The translations under genes were made by a program, and so were the position numbers. A stretch of 46,371 nucleotides of DNA from Candidatus Peribacteraceae bacterium (GTDB lineage: Bacteria; Patescibacteriota; Gracilibacteria; Peribacterales; Peribacteraceae): positions 1 through 46,371 of the forward strand of contig JAQWAC010000005.1 in assembly GCA_028707875.1 (NCBI GenBank). The letters are read 5' to 3'. The notes below the pieces were generated by a model. The model worked only from the letters and a program-made list of their open reading frames with translations. It had not been told where the DNA came from and did not search any database. Positions 32,743 to 40,075 of this stretch are shown here, in pieces (the first letter of the stretch is position 1; the number at the start of each line of letters is the position of its first letter).

Positions 32743-33849
32743 ATGCCCAAGGATCTCTACGACATTCTCGGTCTTCCGCGTTCCGCTTCCAAGGAGGATA
32801 TCAAGAAGGCGTACCGGAAGCTCAGCAAGGAACTGCATCCGGATCGCAACAAGGGCAAGAAGGACGCGGAGCAGAAGTTCAAAGAAGTGAATGAAGCCTA
32901 CGAAGTGTTGCACGATGACAAGAAGCGCCAGATGTACGATCAGTTCGGGACGACCGGCGGTCCGGGCGGGGCGACCGGAAACGGGGGCGCGGGTGCGGGG
33001 GGACCCTTCGGCGGATTTAATTTTTCGGGATTTCAGGGCGGGGACATGGGTGGCTTCAGCGATCTCTTCGAAACGTTCTTCGGCGGCGGACAGGCGGGGG
33101 GCGGACGGAGAAAGTCCGAGCGCGGGCGTGATCTGGAAGTGGAGATGACAGTGGAACTCATGGAGGTGGTGACGGGCGTGACGCGTTCCTTCGAACTGCG
33201 CAGGCAACGGACATGCAATGCGTGCGGGGGATCGGGAGCGGAGAAAGGGGGGAAACTTGTGACCTGTTCCGAGTGCAAAGGAACGGGGCAGGTGACGAAG
33301 ACATCACAATCCTTCTTTGGAACCTTCAAGCAGGCATTCGTCTGTCCCGTCTGTGACGGAGCGGGGAAAATTCCGGAGCATCCCTGCAAGGAATGCAAGG
33401 GCGAGGGCCACAGAGAAGAGCGTGGCACCGTCACCGTGAACATTCCCGCGGGGGTGCAGGACGGCCAGACGCTCCGCGTGAAGGGGGAGGGCGAGGCGGG
33501 GCGACGCGGTGCTCCCGCAGGCGAGCTTTATGTCCTCATTCGCGTGCGTCCCGACAGACGCTTCGAGCGCGACGGCGATGACGTGCGGACGGTGATCGCC
33601 GTTTCCGTCACGGATGCGATTCTCGGTGCGGAGGTTCCGGTGGAGACGGTTCACGGGTCCGTCACGCTGAAAGTCGCCGCCGGCACGCAGCCGGGACAGA
33701 TCTTCCGTCTCAAGGGCAAGGGGCTCCCCGTTCTCAACAGCAGTCGCACGGGGGATCACTACGTCACGGTGACCGTCGATATTCCTGCGAAGCTCTCCCA
33801 CGAAGAAAAGAAGCTTCTGGAGGAGTGGAGGAGAATACGCGAGATGTAA
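32743..33849 (+). CDS. dnaJ: Chaperone DnaJ (type I Hsp40)
   Basis: A 368-aa co-chaperone that stimulates DnaK ATPase. The J domain (3-68) has HPD at 32-34. A Gly/Phe-rich linker follows (about 75-125), then the zinc-finger region with four CxxCxGxG motifs ([32 protein letters not shown]), and two C-terminal beta domains. All type I parts are present. grpE and dnaK are not in the window. The ATG gives [10 protein letters not shown], the family start. A structured repeat begins 13 nt after the stop on the same strand. Confidence 0.97.
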   Translation: MPKDLYDILGLPRSASKEDIKKAYRKLSKELHPDRNKGKKDAEQKFKEVNEAYEVLHDDKKRQMYDQFGTTGGPGGATGNGGAGAGGPFGGFNFSGFQGGDMGGFSDLFETFFGGGQAGGGRRKSERGRDLEVEMTVELMEVVTGVTRSFELRRQRTCNACGGSGAEKGGKLVTCSECKGTGQVTKTSQSFFGTFKQAFVCPVCDGAGKIPEHPCKECKGEGHREERGTVTVNIPAGVQDGQTLRVKGEGEAGRRGAPAGELYVLIRVRPDRRFERDGDDVRTVIAVSVTDAILGAEVPVETVHGSVTLKVAAGTQPGQIFRLKGKGLPVLNSSRTGDHYVTVTVDIPAKLSHEEKKLLEEWRRIREM

Positions 33850-33861
33850 TTCTGGTAAATT

Positions 33862-33960
33862 GTCGCGAAGCAATGGGTCTCGTGGGCCCCATTGCTGGAG
33901 CGACTCCTTTCAGGGAAAGGATTGCTCATGAAAGGAAAACCGTAGGTTTGCCTTTCATGC
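33862..33960 (+). repeat. Structured three-hairpin repeat, copy A
   Basis: Stem 1 is AGCAATGGG/CCCATTGCT (33869-33877 with 33888-33896) around the loop TCTCGTGGGC, closed by GTCGC/GCGAC. Stem 2 is TCCTTT/AAAGGA with loop CAGGG. Stem 3 is CATGAAAGG/CCTTTCATG with inner AAACC-GTA-GGTTT. It fills the whole gap between dnaJ and the convergent jag gene and probably forms the dnaJ 3' UTR. Sequence and paired substitutions are shared with copies B and C. Confidence 0.8.
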
Positions 33961-34517
33961 TAAACGTCCAGATTCTCAAATCCCTCGCCCTTCGGGGTCG
34001 CATCCGCCATCACCGGCGAGAGCTCTTCGCCCACTGCGGGGCCCTTCCCCGACTTCATCTTGAGGACGACCTGACGGTAATCCCCTTCGCCGATGCTCTC
34101 GCTCGTGAGGTCCTGCATGGCGGGGGACGAGGCGATGTGGAGGTGCACGATGCGGCGGAAGTACGGGCTCATCGGAGCGAGCGCGACGCGGCTGCCCGTC
34201 CGCCGCACGAAGTCGGCCTTCTGTTCCGCCATGCGGCGCACCTTGTCCTCCTGTTCGCGGCGGTAGCCGTCCACGTCCACGACAAGGAACGGACTCTTTT
34301 CCAATTTCTCCTTCGCGCGGAGGATGGACTTCAACAGATGCTGGAGTGAGTTCAGGGTCTCGCCGTGCCATCCGATGATGCGGCTCGCATTGGAGGACGT
34401 GATATCCACGCGTGTGAATCCCTCCGTCGGATCTTCGTGCACGGCAATCGAGTCGAACGGAAGATTGAGCTGGGTGAGCAGCGCGCCGAGGATTTCCTTG
34501 ATCACGGTGTCCTTCAT
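33960..34517 (-). CDS. khpB: Jag/KhpB-type RNA-binding protein (KH + R3H)
   Basis: A 185-aa protein. An N-terminal piece (1-45) is followed by a KH-like domain with ASRIIGWHGETLNSLQHLL (GxxG-type loop IGWHGE) and an R3H domain (about 100-165) including RMAEQKADFVRRTG, LAPMSPYFRRIVH and SESIGEGDYRQVVL. Jag/KhpB proteins bind RNA and influence cell elongation and envelope genes. The usual jag N-terminal domain is short here. The ATG at 34517 is chosen; the upstream frame runs through a heptamer repeat and is not coding. The neighbours yidC and rnpA, often found with jag, are absent. Confidence 0.92.
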   Translation of the reverse strand: MKDTVIKEILGALLTQLNLPFDSIAVHEDPTEGFTRVDITSSNASRIIGWHGETLNSLQHLLKSILRAKEKLEKSPFLVVDVDGYRREQEDKVRRMAEQKADFVRRTGSRVALAPMSPYFRRIVHLHIASSPAMQDLTSESIGEGDYRQVVLKMKSGKGPAVGEELSPVMADATPKGEGFENLDV

Positions 34518-34535
34518 GGTGGAGCGAGGATAGCG

Positions 34536-34613
34536 CGAATAATGAAAAATGGAAAATGGGTAATGGATAATGAAACCGAAGAATTTTCCATTGTCCATTA
34601 TCAATTATCCACT
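34536..34613. repeat. Head-to-head heptamer array (AATGGAN family), copy 3
   Basis: The left arm reads AATGAAA, AATGGAA, AATGGGT, AATGGAT, AATGAAA; the spacer is CCGAAGA (compare ACGAAGA in copy 1); the right arm reads ATTTTCC, ATTGTCC, ATTATCA, ATTATCC. It lies in the leader or promoter region of jag, downstream of the HU terminator. Confidence 0.8.
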
Positions 34614-34652
34614 ACACATTTCCTGCCAATACTCTGTCGCATCGATTTTGAT

Positions 34653-34686
34653 GCTCAAAAAGAAAGCCTCCATGCTATGGAGGCTC
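34653..34686 (-). terminator. Rho-independent terminator of the HU gene
   Basis: On the minus strand AGCCTCCAT and ATGGAGGCT form a perfect 9-bp stem with a 3-nt loop (34665-34685), followed by TTCTTTTT. It lies 24 nt beyond the HU stop codon. This is a strong, classical terminator. Confidence 0.9.
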
Positions 34687-34710
34687 TCTTGTCGAAAGAA
34701 AAATTCGATA

Positions 34711-34986
34711 TTATCGGACCGCGTCCTTGAGGGTCTTTCCGGCCTTGAAGGACGGGACCTTCATGGCGGGGATGGAAATGCGCTGCGTCGGATTCCTCGG
34801 GTTGACGCCCATGCGTGCCGCACGCTTGCTGACACGGAAGGTGCCGAAGCCCGTGATCGTCACGGTGTTGCCCCTCTTGAGCTCCTTGGTCACGAGCGTG
34901 ATGAGGGAATCGAGCGAGGAAGCGGCGGCACGCTTGGTGATGCCGGCTGCATCCGCGATCGCATTGATGAGGTCCTGCTTGGACAT
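34711..34986 (-). CDS. hup: HU-family DNA-binding protein
   Basis: A 91-aa histone-like protein that bends and compacts DNA. The helical dimerisation part starts MSKQDLINAIADAAGITKRAA, followed by the beta-arm region GNTVTITGFGTFRVSKRAARMGVNPRNP and the C-terminal KVPSFKAGKTLKDAV, all matching HU/IHF. The arm tip has the usual Asn-Pro (NPRNP). Length is typical. The ATG at 34986 is the family start. A clean terminator follows, so it is transcribed alone. Confidence 0.95.
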   Translation of the reverse strand: MSKQDLINAIADAAGITKRAAASSLDSLITLVTKELKRGNTVTITGFGTFRVSKRAARMGVNPRNPTQRISIPAMKVPSFKAGKTLKDAVR

Positions 34987-35302
34987 AACAATGGGGGGGG
35001 AAGAAATAAATCTCCTCAAGTGTACGAAGGGAAAGGGCTTACGCAAGCCAAAAATATTCATCCGACACGTACTTCTCCGCTTATCTTCGTGGGAATGGCT
35101 TCAAAGAGCCAAAATAACTGAGCACGAAAGGTACTCAGATTGAGTGGAAAGTACGAATGACGAGGGAACAATTTTCATGCGAAAGCAATGCGTCGCACAT
35201 TCCTTGCACAAGGAGACCATCAGAGGTTTCTCTTTGACACCTTCCCACATTCATCACTAGTCTCTCGCACTGTTCTCCTTATAAGCAGTCTCAAAATCTC
35301 TC
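34987..35302. promoter_or_regulatory. Divergent HU-topA regulatory region
   Basis: A 316-bp gene-free stretch between two divergent genes. On the plus strand a perfect TTGACA at 35234-35239 is followed at 18 nt by TAGTCT, and TATAAG at 35280-35285 is closer to the topA ATG; either could serve topA. Four GTAC words (35022, 35069, 35131, 35151), two of them in GTACGAA, resemble the comM-yraN operator words. I see no ORF or riboswitch here. Confidence 0.45.
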
Positions 35303-37672
35303 ATGCCCAATCATCTCGTCATCGTGGAGAGCCCCACGAAGGCCAAGACCATCAAGCGCTTCCTCGGGAAAGATTTCACCGTGGAAGCGAGCATGGGACA
35401 CGTGCGCGATCTGCCGAGCGAGAATCTGGCCGTCGATACGAAGTCATTCGAAGCGTCGTATGAGATCCCCAAAGAGAAGCAGGCCGTGGTGAAGAAGTTG
35501 CAGAAGGAATTGAATGATGCCGATGATCTGTGGATCGCGACTGACGAGGATCGCGAAGGGGAAGCCATCGGCTGGCATCTCATCGAGGTGCTCAAGCGCA
35601 AGAAAAAGCAGCCGGTGCAGCGCATTGTCTTCCACGAAATCACACGACCCGCGATTGAAGAGGCCGTGGCGCATCCGCGTCAGATCGATGAGAAGCTCGT
35701 GGACGCCCAGCAGGCGCGCCGCATTCTGGATCGTCTGGTCGGCTACACACTCTCGCCGTTTCTCTGGAAAAAGGTGTACCGCGGACTCTCCGCGGGGCGC
35801 GTGCAATCCGTCGCCGTGCGCATCATCGTGGACCGCGAGCGCGAGATCCGCGCTTTCAAGGCGGAAGAGTACTGGACCATCCGCGCGGATTTACTCTCCG
35901 AAGAGAAGGCGGCTTTCTCCGCGAATTTGAAACTGAAGGACGGGAAGAAGTTCGTTCCGGTGAGCGAACACGAATCATCGCAGGTTCTGAACGATCTCAA
36001 AGGCGCCGCGTTCACGGTTGCCGCAATCGAAGAGAAGGATCTGAAGAAATCCCCTCCTCCGCCATTCACCACGTCCACGCTCCAGCAGGAGGCGGGTCGC
36101 AAGCTGGGATTCAGCGTGAAGCAGACGATGATGGTGGCGCAGCAGCTCTACGAAGGCATCGATCTGGGGAAGGGCGAGGGGGCGGCGGGTCTCATCACCT
36201 ACATGCGTACGGACTCCGTCACGCTCAGCGAGAAGGCGCTCAAAGACGCCAAAGAGACGATTGAGAAGCAGTTCGGTCGCGAGTACATCCTGAGCGAGCC
36301 GCGCACCTTTAAGACGAAGAGTAAGGGCGCACAGGAGGCGCACGAAGCCATCCGCCCGACGGAGATGAATCGCACCCCCGAGTCGCTCAAGGACGATCTG
36401 GATCAGCAGCAACTCAAGCTCTACACCCTCATCTGGAACCGCACGATGGCGACGCAGATGGCGACGGCGGAGATCAAGCGTGTGGGTGCGGACATCAGTG
36501 CGGACAAGTACGTCTTCCGCGCCACCGGCCAGACCATCGCCTTCGACGGATATTTGCGTGTCTATGCCGAGGGGCGTGATGAGCCGGAGACGGGCGGCGC
36601 GAAGGAAGAAGAGGAGGAAGAGGGCGCGAGCATTCTGCCGCCGCTCCATCAGGGCGAATCACTCGATTGCAAAGGGCTCAATCCGGAACAGCACTTCACC
36701 AAGCCGCCTCCCCGCTACACGGAAGCGAGCCTCGTGAAGAAGATGGAAGAGGAGGGCATCGGACGTCCGAGCACCTATGCGCCGACGATCTCCACCATCC
36801 AGCAGCGCGGCTACATCAAGAAAGAAGGCAGGCAGTTGCAGCCTGAGGAAGTGGCGTTCACCGTCACCGATCTTCTTGCGGAGCACTTCAGTGACATCGT
36901 GGATCTGGCCTTCACGGCAAAGATGGAGCAGTCGCTGGACGACATTGCGGAAGCCAAGACGAGTTCTGTGAAGTTCCTGAAGGGGTTTTTCGTTCCGTTC
37001 GAAAAGCTCGTCGCGTCCAAGACGAAAGAGATCAAGAAGGATGACGTCATGAAGGAGCGCGTGCTCGGCACCGATCCGGAATCGGGGCTGGAAGTCATCG
37101 TGAGAATCGGGCGGTTCGGCCCCTATGTGCAGCTCGGCAGAATGGATGTCGCGAAAGATGACAAAAAGAAGAAGAAAGGCCCCAAACCCAAGAGCGCTTC
37201 CGTTCCGAAAAATCTCACCAAAGATTCCATCACGCTTGAGCAGGCGCTGCCGCTCCTCCGCTTCCCGCGGGTGCTCGGCGAGAAGGAAGGCAATTCGGTG
37301 GAGGTGCATCTCGGGCGCTTCGGTCCGTACATCAAGTGGGGCGAGGTGACCGTCTCGGTTCCCAAAGAGCAGGAACCGTCGACGATCGATCTCAACGGGG
37401 CGCTCACGATCGTGACCGAGGCGAAGGATCGCAAAACGAAGAGTGCGGAGCCGCTCCGGACACTCGGAAAAGATGCCGCTACCGGAGGGGAAATCACGGT
37501 GAAGTCCGGTCGCTACGGGCCGTATGTGACGGACGGCAAAACGAATTGCTCTCTCCCCAAAAAGTTCATGCCGGAAACGGTCACTCTTGAAGAGGCGACC
37601 GATCTTTTGGCGAAGAAGCGCGCACGGGGGCCGGGGAAGAGGTGGGGGAATTGGAAGAAGAAGGGGGCGTAG
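35303..37672 (+). CDS. topA: DNA topoisomerase I
   Basis: A 789-aa type IA topoisomerase that relaxes negative supercoils. The Toprim domain opens LVIVESPTKAKTIKRFLG and has the acidic triad in TDEDREGEAIG (81-90). The catalytic tyrosine is Tyr300 in GLITYMRTDS. The gate domains run to about 600. The C-terminal region has no cysteine zinc fingers but carries three repeats with G-R-[FY]-G-P-Y (RIGRFGPYVQLG, LGRFGPYIKWG, KSGRYGPYVTDG), the C-terminal repeat form of many bacteria. It ends in a basic tail. Heptamer repeats begin 6 nt after the stop. Confidence 0.97.
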   Translation: MPNHLVIVESPTKAKTIKRFLGKDFTVEASMGHVRDLPSENLAVDTKSFEASYEIPKEKQAVVKKLQKELNDADDLWIATDEDREGEAIGWHLIEVLKRKKKQPVQRIVFHEITRPAIEEAVAHPRQIDEKLVDAQQARRILDRLVGYTLSPFLWKKVYRGLSAGRVQSVAVRIIVDREREIRAFKAEEYWTIRADLLSEEKAAFSANLKLKDGKKFVPVSEHESSQVLNDLKGAAFTVAAIEEKDLKKSPPPPFTTSTLQQEAGRKLGFSVKQTMMVAQQLYEGIDLGKGEGAAGLITYMRTDSVTLSEKALKDAKETIEKQFGREYILSEPRTFKTKSKGAQEAHEAIRPTEMNRTPESLKDDLDQQQLKLYTLIWNRTMATQMATAEIKRVGADISADKYVFRATGQTIAFDGYLRVYAEGRDEPETGGAKEEEEEEGASILPPLHQGESLDCKGLNPEQHFTKPPPRYTEASLVKKMEEEGIGRPSTYAPTISTIQQRGYIKKEGRQLQPEEVAFTVTDLLAEHFSDIVDLAFTAKMEQSLDDIAEAKTSSVKFLKGFFVPFEKLVASKTKEIKKDDVMKERVLGTDPESGLEVIVRIGRFGPYVQLGRMDVAKDDKKKKKGPKPKSASVPKNLTKDSITLEQALPLLRFPRVLGEKEGNSVEVHLGRFGPYIKWGEVTVSVPKEQEPSTIDLNGALTIVTEAKDRKTKSAEPLRTLGKDAATGGEITVKSGRYGPYVTDGKTNCSLPKKFMPETVTLEEATDLLAKKRARGPGKRWGNWKKKGA

Positions 37673-37677
37673 TACTC

Positions 37678-37803
37678 AGTATGAAGTATGAAGTATGCAG
37701 TATGAAGTATGCAGTATGCAGTATGAAGTATGCAGTATGCAGTATGCAGAAGAAGCCATTATCTTCCGTGTTTCTTGGTGCTGCATACTGTGTACTTTGT
37801 ACT
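37678..37803. repeat. Heptamer array AGTATG(A/C) x10 with inverted right arm
   Basis: Ten tandem heptamers AGTATGA or AGTATGC run from 37678 to 37747 in the order A A C A C C A C C C for the last base. About 35 nt later three reverse-complement heptamers (GCATACT, GTGTACT, TTGTACT) stand at 37783-37803, so the arms can pair. The architecture equals that of the AATGGAN arrays. Confidence 0.9.
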
Positions 37804-37852
37804 TCAAATCTATTTTCCTGGTGAGAAAAACGATAAGATAGGGATGGTTCTT

Positions 37853-38090
37853 AGGCGCTTAGCTTCCGTCTTCGCTGCGCTGCGCCGAGACAGGCAGTTG
37901 CCACGCCGAGCGCAGCGAGGCGCAATAAAGAAGATGCGCTCGATCCCCGATCATTCTTTCCACCATCGTCCGGTCATAGGCGCTTAGCTCAGTTGCCACG
38001 CCGAGCGCAGCGAGGCGCAATAAAGAAGATGCGCTCGATCCCCGATCATTCTTTCCACCATCGTCCGGTCATAGGCGCTTAGCTCAGTTG
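37853..38090 (+). repeat. 95-bp tandem duplication carrying the tRNA-Trp 5' end
   Basis: A 95-bp unit is repeated exactly at 37895-37989 and 37990-38084. Each unit ends in the first 12 nt of the tRNA gene, and the next begins with the following CAGTTG. A more distant partial copy of the tRNA start (AGGCGCTTAGCT) is at 37853-37864, separated from CAGTTG by a 30-bp insert that pairs with GAGCGCAGCGA in the unit. The result is two tRNA 5' fragments upstream of the intact gene. Confidence 0.9.
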
Positions 38091-38148
38091 GTAGAGCGTC
38101 GGTCTCCAAAACCGAAGGTCGTAGGTTCGATCCCTACAGCGCCTGCCA
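38073..38148 (+). tRNA. trnW: tRNA-Trp (anticodon CCA)
   Basis: A full cloverleaf is present: acceptor AGGCGCT/AGCGCCT, D arm GCTC/GAGC with AGTTGGTA loop, anticodon stem TCGGT/ACCGA with loop CTCCAAA (anticodon CCA), and T arm GTAGG/CCTAC with loop TTCGATC. The discriminator is G and the 3' CCA is encoded (38146-38148). The upstream DNA is a duplicated copy of its own 5' flank and first 18 nt. Confidence 0.95.
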
Positions 38149-38178
38149 ATCACAATTTTGGATTATTTTATATGAAAA

Positions 38179-38211
38179 CCGCCGCCCCTCTACAAGGAGA
38201 TGGGGCAGCGG
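38179..38211. terminator. Stem-loop between tRNA-Trp and the LEPR protein gene
   Basis: CCGC-C-GCCCC pairs with GGGGC-A-GCGG (nine pairs, one mismatch) around a 13-nt loop. On the minus strand it follows the LEPR gene and leads into GGTTTTCAT, so it may terminate that gene. It may also end the tRNA transcript. Confidence 0.45.
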
Positions 38212-38248
38212 TAAGTGCTCGATTTTCACAAGCTCTCAGTGTGGATTG

Positions 38249-39250
38249 TTATCCGACCACCACCACCACGTTGATGGTGTAACCGGCGGAGTAGATGTCC
38301 GCCAGCAAGCCGGGATCGATGGAGAAGGCGCTCAGGCTGGGCACCTCCACCCGGATACTGGAGTTCGTCAGGTGGACCCCCAGTCGGACGCCGTTCAGCC
38401 AGGGTTCGAATTGAACCCGGTTGAGCGGGTCCACCACGGGGCAGAACGGCCGTTCCATGCGAACGGTGTTCGCACGGAGCAACCACCACTGACCCAGTGT
38501 GTCATATTGCTCGTCCGCGAAGGGGAGGGTGACCGGTCCGTCATCATCATCACCGTCGCCGTAGAACTCGACGGTGTCGAAGTACTTGTCCAGACAGTAT
38601 TTGTCTGTGATGCGTCCATGGGCCACATCGTGGTTGCCCTTGTCTCCCTGGAGCCAAAACTTAGTTTGGGCACCGTCGAGACTCCCAAAAACGGTATCGA
38701 CGCCCCGCTGCGCGTTCAGCGTGGCCTTTCCTTGCCACGTCCGGGCATCAATCCAGTCGTTCCCTCCGTCGCCGCCGACGTAGAGGGATCCGCTCCCCCG
38801 TCCGGTCGTCAGAAAGCAATCGTTGCCATCGCCAAGGTATACCTTGGCTTTGGCATTCGTCGCCCCCAGACATACGGGGTCATCATCACCGTCCGTCTGG
38901 ACGGTGAGACTCTTCAATTCGGCCCAGACAAGGTTGCCAATTTTAACCTCATCCGGCCCGCCGAGAGTCCTGACGGAAATATTCTTGACCTGATGGGTCG
39001 GGAATACCGCACTGGACCCCTTGATGGTCACGACTACCTGATCGGAGATAGTCGACTGCTGCCGGGAAACCTCGACACAGTCGGGACCGTCCGTGCCACG
39101 GATGGTCAGGTTTCCGCATCGGAATTTCAGCTCTGCGTTCGCCACGGCAGACAGCATCATTCGCTGTTCGAGGCGCTCAGGGCCTCCTATGTTATTCGTG
39201 GGCCGCAAGCAGCCCGGTGTTCTCCTTTGCATCTGAAGATTCGCGAACAT
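38249..39250 (-). CDS. Exported protein with Planctomycetes-type LEPR signal and bacterial beta-repeat body
   Basis: A 333-aa protein. Near residues 25-35 it carries PERLEQRMMLSA, matching the LEPR-x-LL export motif that marks extracellular proteins of Planctomycetes. The body reads as repeated beta strands with G-x-D turns (NLTIRGTDGPDCVEV, GDGNDCFL, GGDGGNDWIDA), like planctomycetal RTX/hemolysin-type surface proteins. It ends in a hydrophobic VVVVVG. Nothing else in the window looks planctomycetal, so transfer or a misassembled piece must be considered. The ATG at 39250 is chosen; a GTG at 39280 is also possible. A tRNA gene lies directly beyond its 3' end. Confidence 0.8.
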   Translation of the reverse strand: MFANLQMQRRTPGCLRPTNNIGGPERLEQRMMLSAVANAELKFRCGNLTIRGTDGPDCVEVSRQQSTISDQVVVTIKGSSAVFPTHQVKNISVRTLGGPDEVKIGNLVWAELKSLTVQTDGDDDPVCLGATNAKAKVYLGDGNDCFLTTGRGSGSLYVGGDGGNDWIDARTWQGKATLNAQRGVDTVFGSLDGAQTKFWLQGDKGNHDVAHGRITDKYCLDKYFDTVEFYGDGDDDDGPVTLPFADEQYDTLGQWWLLRANTVRMERPFCPVVDPLNRVQFEPWLNGVRLGVHLTNSSIRVEVPSLSAFSIDPGLLADIYSAGYTINVVVVVG

Positions 39251-39599
39251 GGTCCAAGCCTTTCGAAAACTTTTAAACACTCAAACGAAATAGCACGCAT
39301 GTTTTTCCACGGACCAACCGGTAGAACTATTCTCCTTTCACTGAAAGCCGGTGTAGTGAATGACCGAGCTGCCACGAGCTCAAAAAAATCAGACACAGAA
39401 GCCCGTAGATATAGTAAAATACTCTAAAATCGAATATAGTCAATAGGCAGAATCCTGCATGAATGAGGCTCAAACATTCAAATTCTGTTATCCGGAATCG
39501 GAGTGATCGGGGCACCTCATGACGTCACCCCGAAAGAGTCGTCTGGCACTCGGGAACGGCACAGCGTACGATGAGCGAAATTCCTTCCCCCGCTCTCTT
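39251..39599. other. Gene-free AT-rich interval
   Basis: No convincing gene. A minus-strand promoter-like pair, TTGACT (39443-39438), 16 nt, TATTTT (39421-39416), could drive the LEPR gene with a leader of about 160 nt. Short frames here lack coding character. Confidence 0.4.
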
Positions 39600-39899
39600 A
39601 TGGATCTGAGCAGCATCACTTCCCTCCTCCAGGTTCTGCCGGAGGTCGTCTTCACACCGGACTTCGCGATGGCGTGCGTCATCGTCTTCTTCCTCTGTGA
39701 GGCGCTCTTCAAAATCCCCTACCTTAATGATATGGCGTGGGGCAAGCAGGCAACCGCCCTCATCGTCGGCGCTCTCATCGGCGTCGCCAAGTGGGGCATC
39801 TCCGTGGATGCCATCATCCTCGGCGTGATCGCAGGCGGCGTCTCCACGTTGGCCGTCGCACGCATCGATCGATGGTTGACCGCCAAGAAAAAGAAGTAG
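39600..39899 (+). CDS. Small membrane protein (holin-like size), unknown
   Basis: A 99-aa protein with hydrophobic segments at about 22-38 (AMACVIVFFLCEALFKI) and 50-90 (ATALIVGALIGVAKWGI, AIILGVIAGGVSTLAVA) and a basic tail RWLTAKKKK. Two or three helices, basic tail and size recall phage holins or small transport subunits, but no phage gene surrounds it. The longer frame adds 27 residues without support. A strong terminator follows. It precedes two M23 peptidase genes on the same strand. Confidence 0.65.
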   Translation: MDLSSITSLLQVLPEVVFTPDFAMACVIVFFLCEALFKIPYLNDMAWGKQATALIVGALIGVAKWGISVDAIILGVIAGGVSTLAVARIDRWLTAKKKK

Positions 39900-39921
39900 T
39901 CTTCATTTCATCGTAATTTAG

Positions 39922-39954
39922 AAAGAGGCTGCAGGCTTGTGGCCTCTTTTTTTT
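39922..39954 (+). terminator. Rho-independent terminator
   Basis: AAAGAGGC pairs with GCCTCTTT around an ~11-nt loop, and the T-run continues to eight T residues. It lies 22 nt after the small membrane protein gene. Confidence 0.9.
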
Positions 39955-40009
39955 GATTGAATCATCCCGAAGATGAGGAATCCTGATAGTATACAATTAT
40001 TAAAGTAGG

Positions 40010-40018
40010 TGTTATAAT
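40010..40018 (+). promoter_or_regulatory. Extended -10 promoter for the first M23 peptidase
   Basis: TGTTATAAT has a perfect -10 with the upstream TG, about 58 nt before the TTG start. No clear -35 is seen, which is usual for extended -10 promoters. Confidence 0.5.
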
Positions 40019-40075
40019 ATAAAGAATTCTACACAAAAACATATAAAGAAAATTCATCAAGTACTGGGCGGAAAG

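Noticed and set aside
33825-34349. A plus-strand frame containing MGLVGPIAGATPF, similar to MGLVGPNAGATPL in a minus-strand frame at 24374-24886
   Set aside because: The shared peptide comes from translating the structured repeat; the rest of both frames is shadow sequence over other genes or unrelated sequence.
38073-38148. tRNA-Trp as a classical phage or ICE attachment site
   Set aside because: The duplicated part is the 5' end of the tRNA, not the 3' end; no integrase or distal direct repeat is seen.
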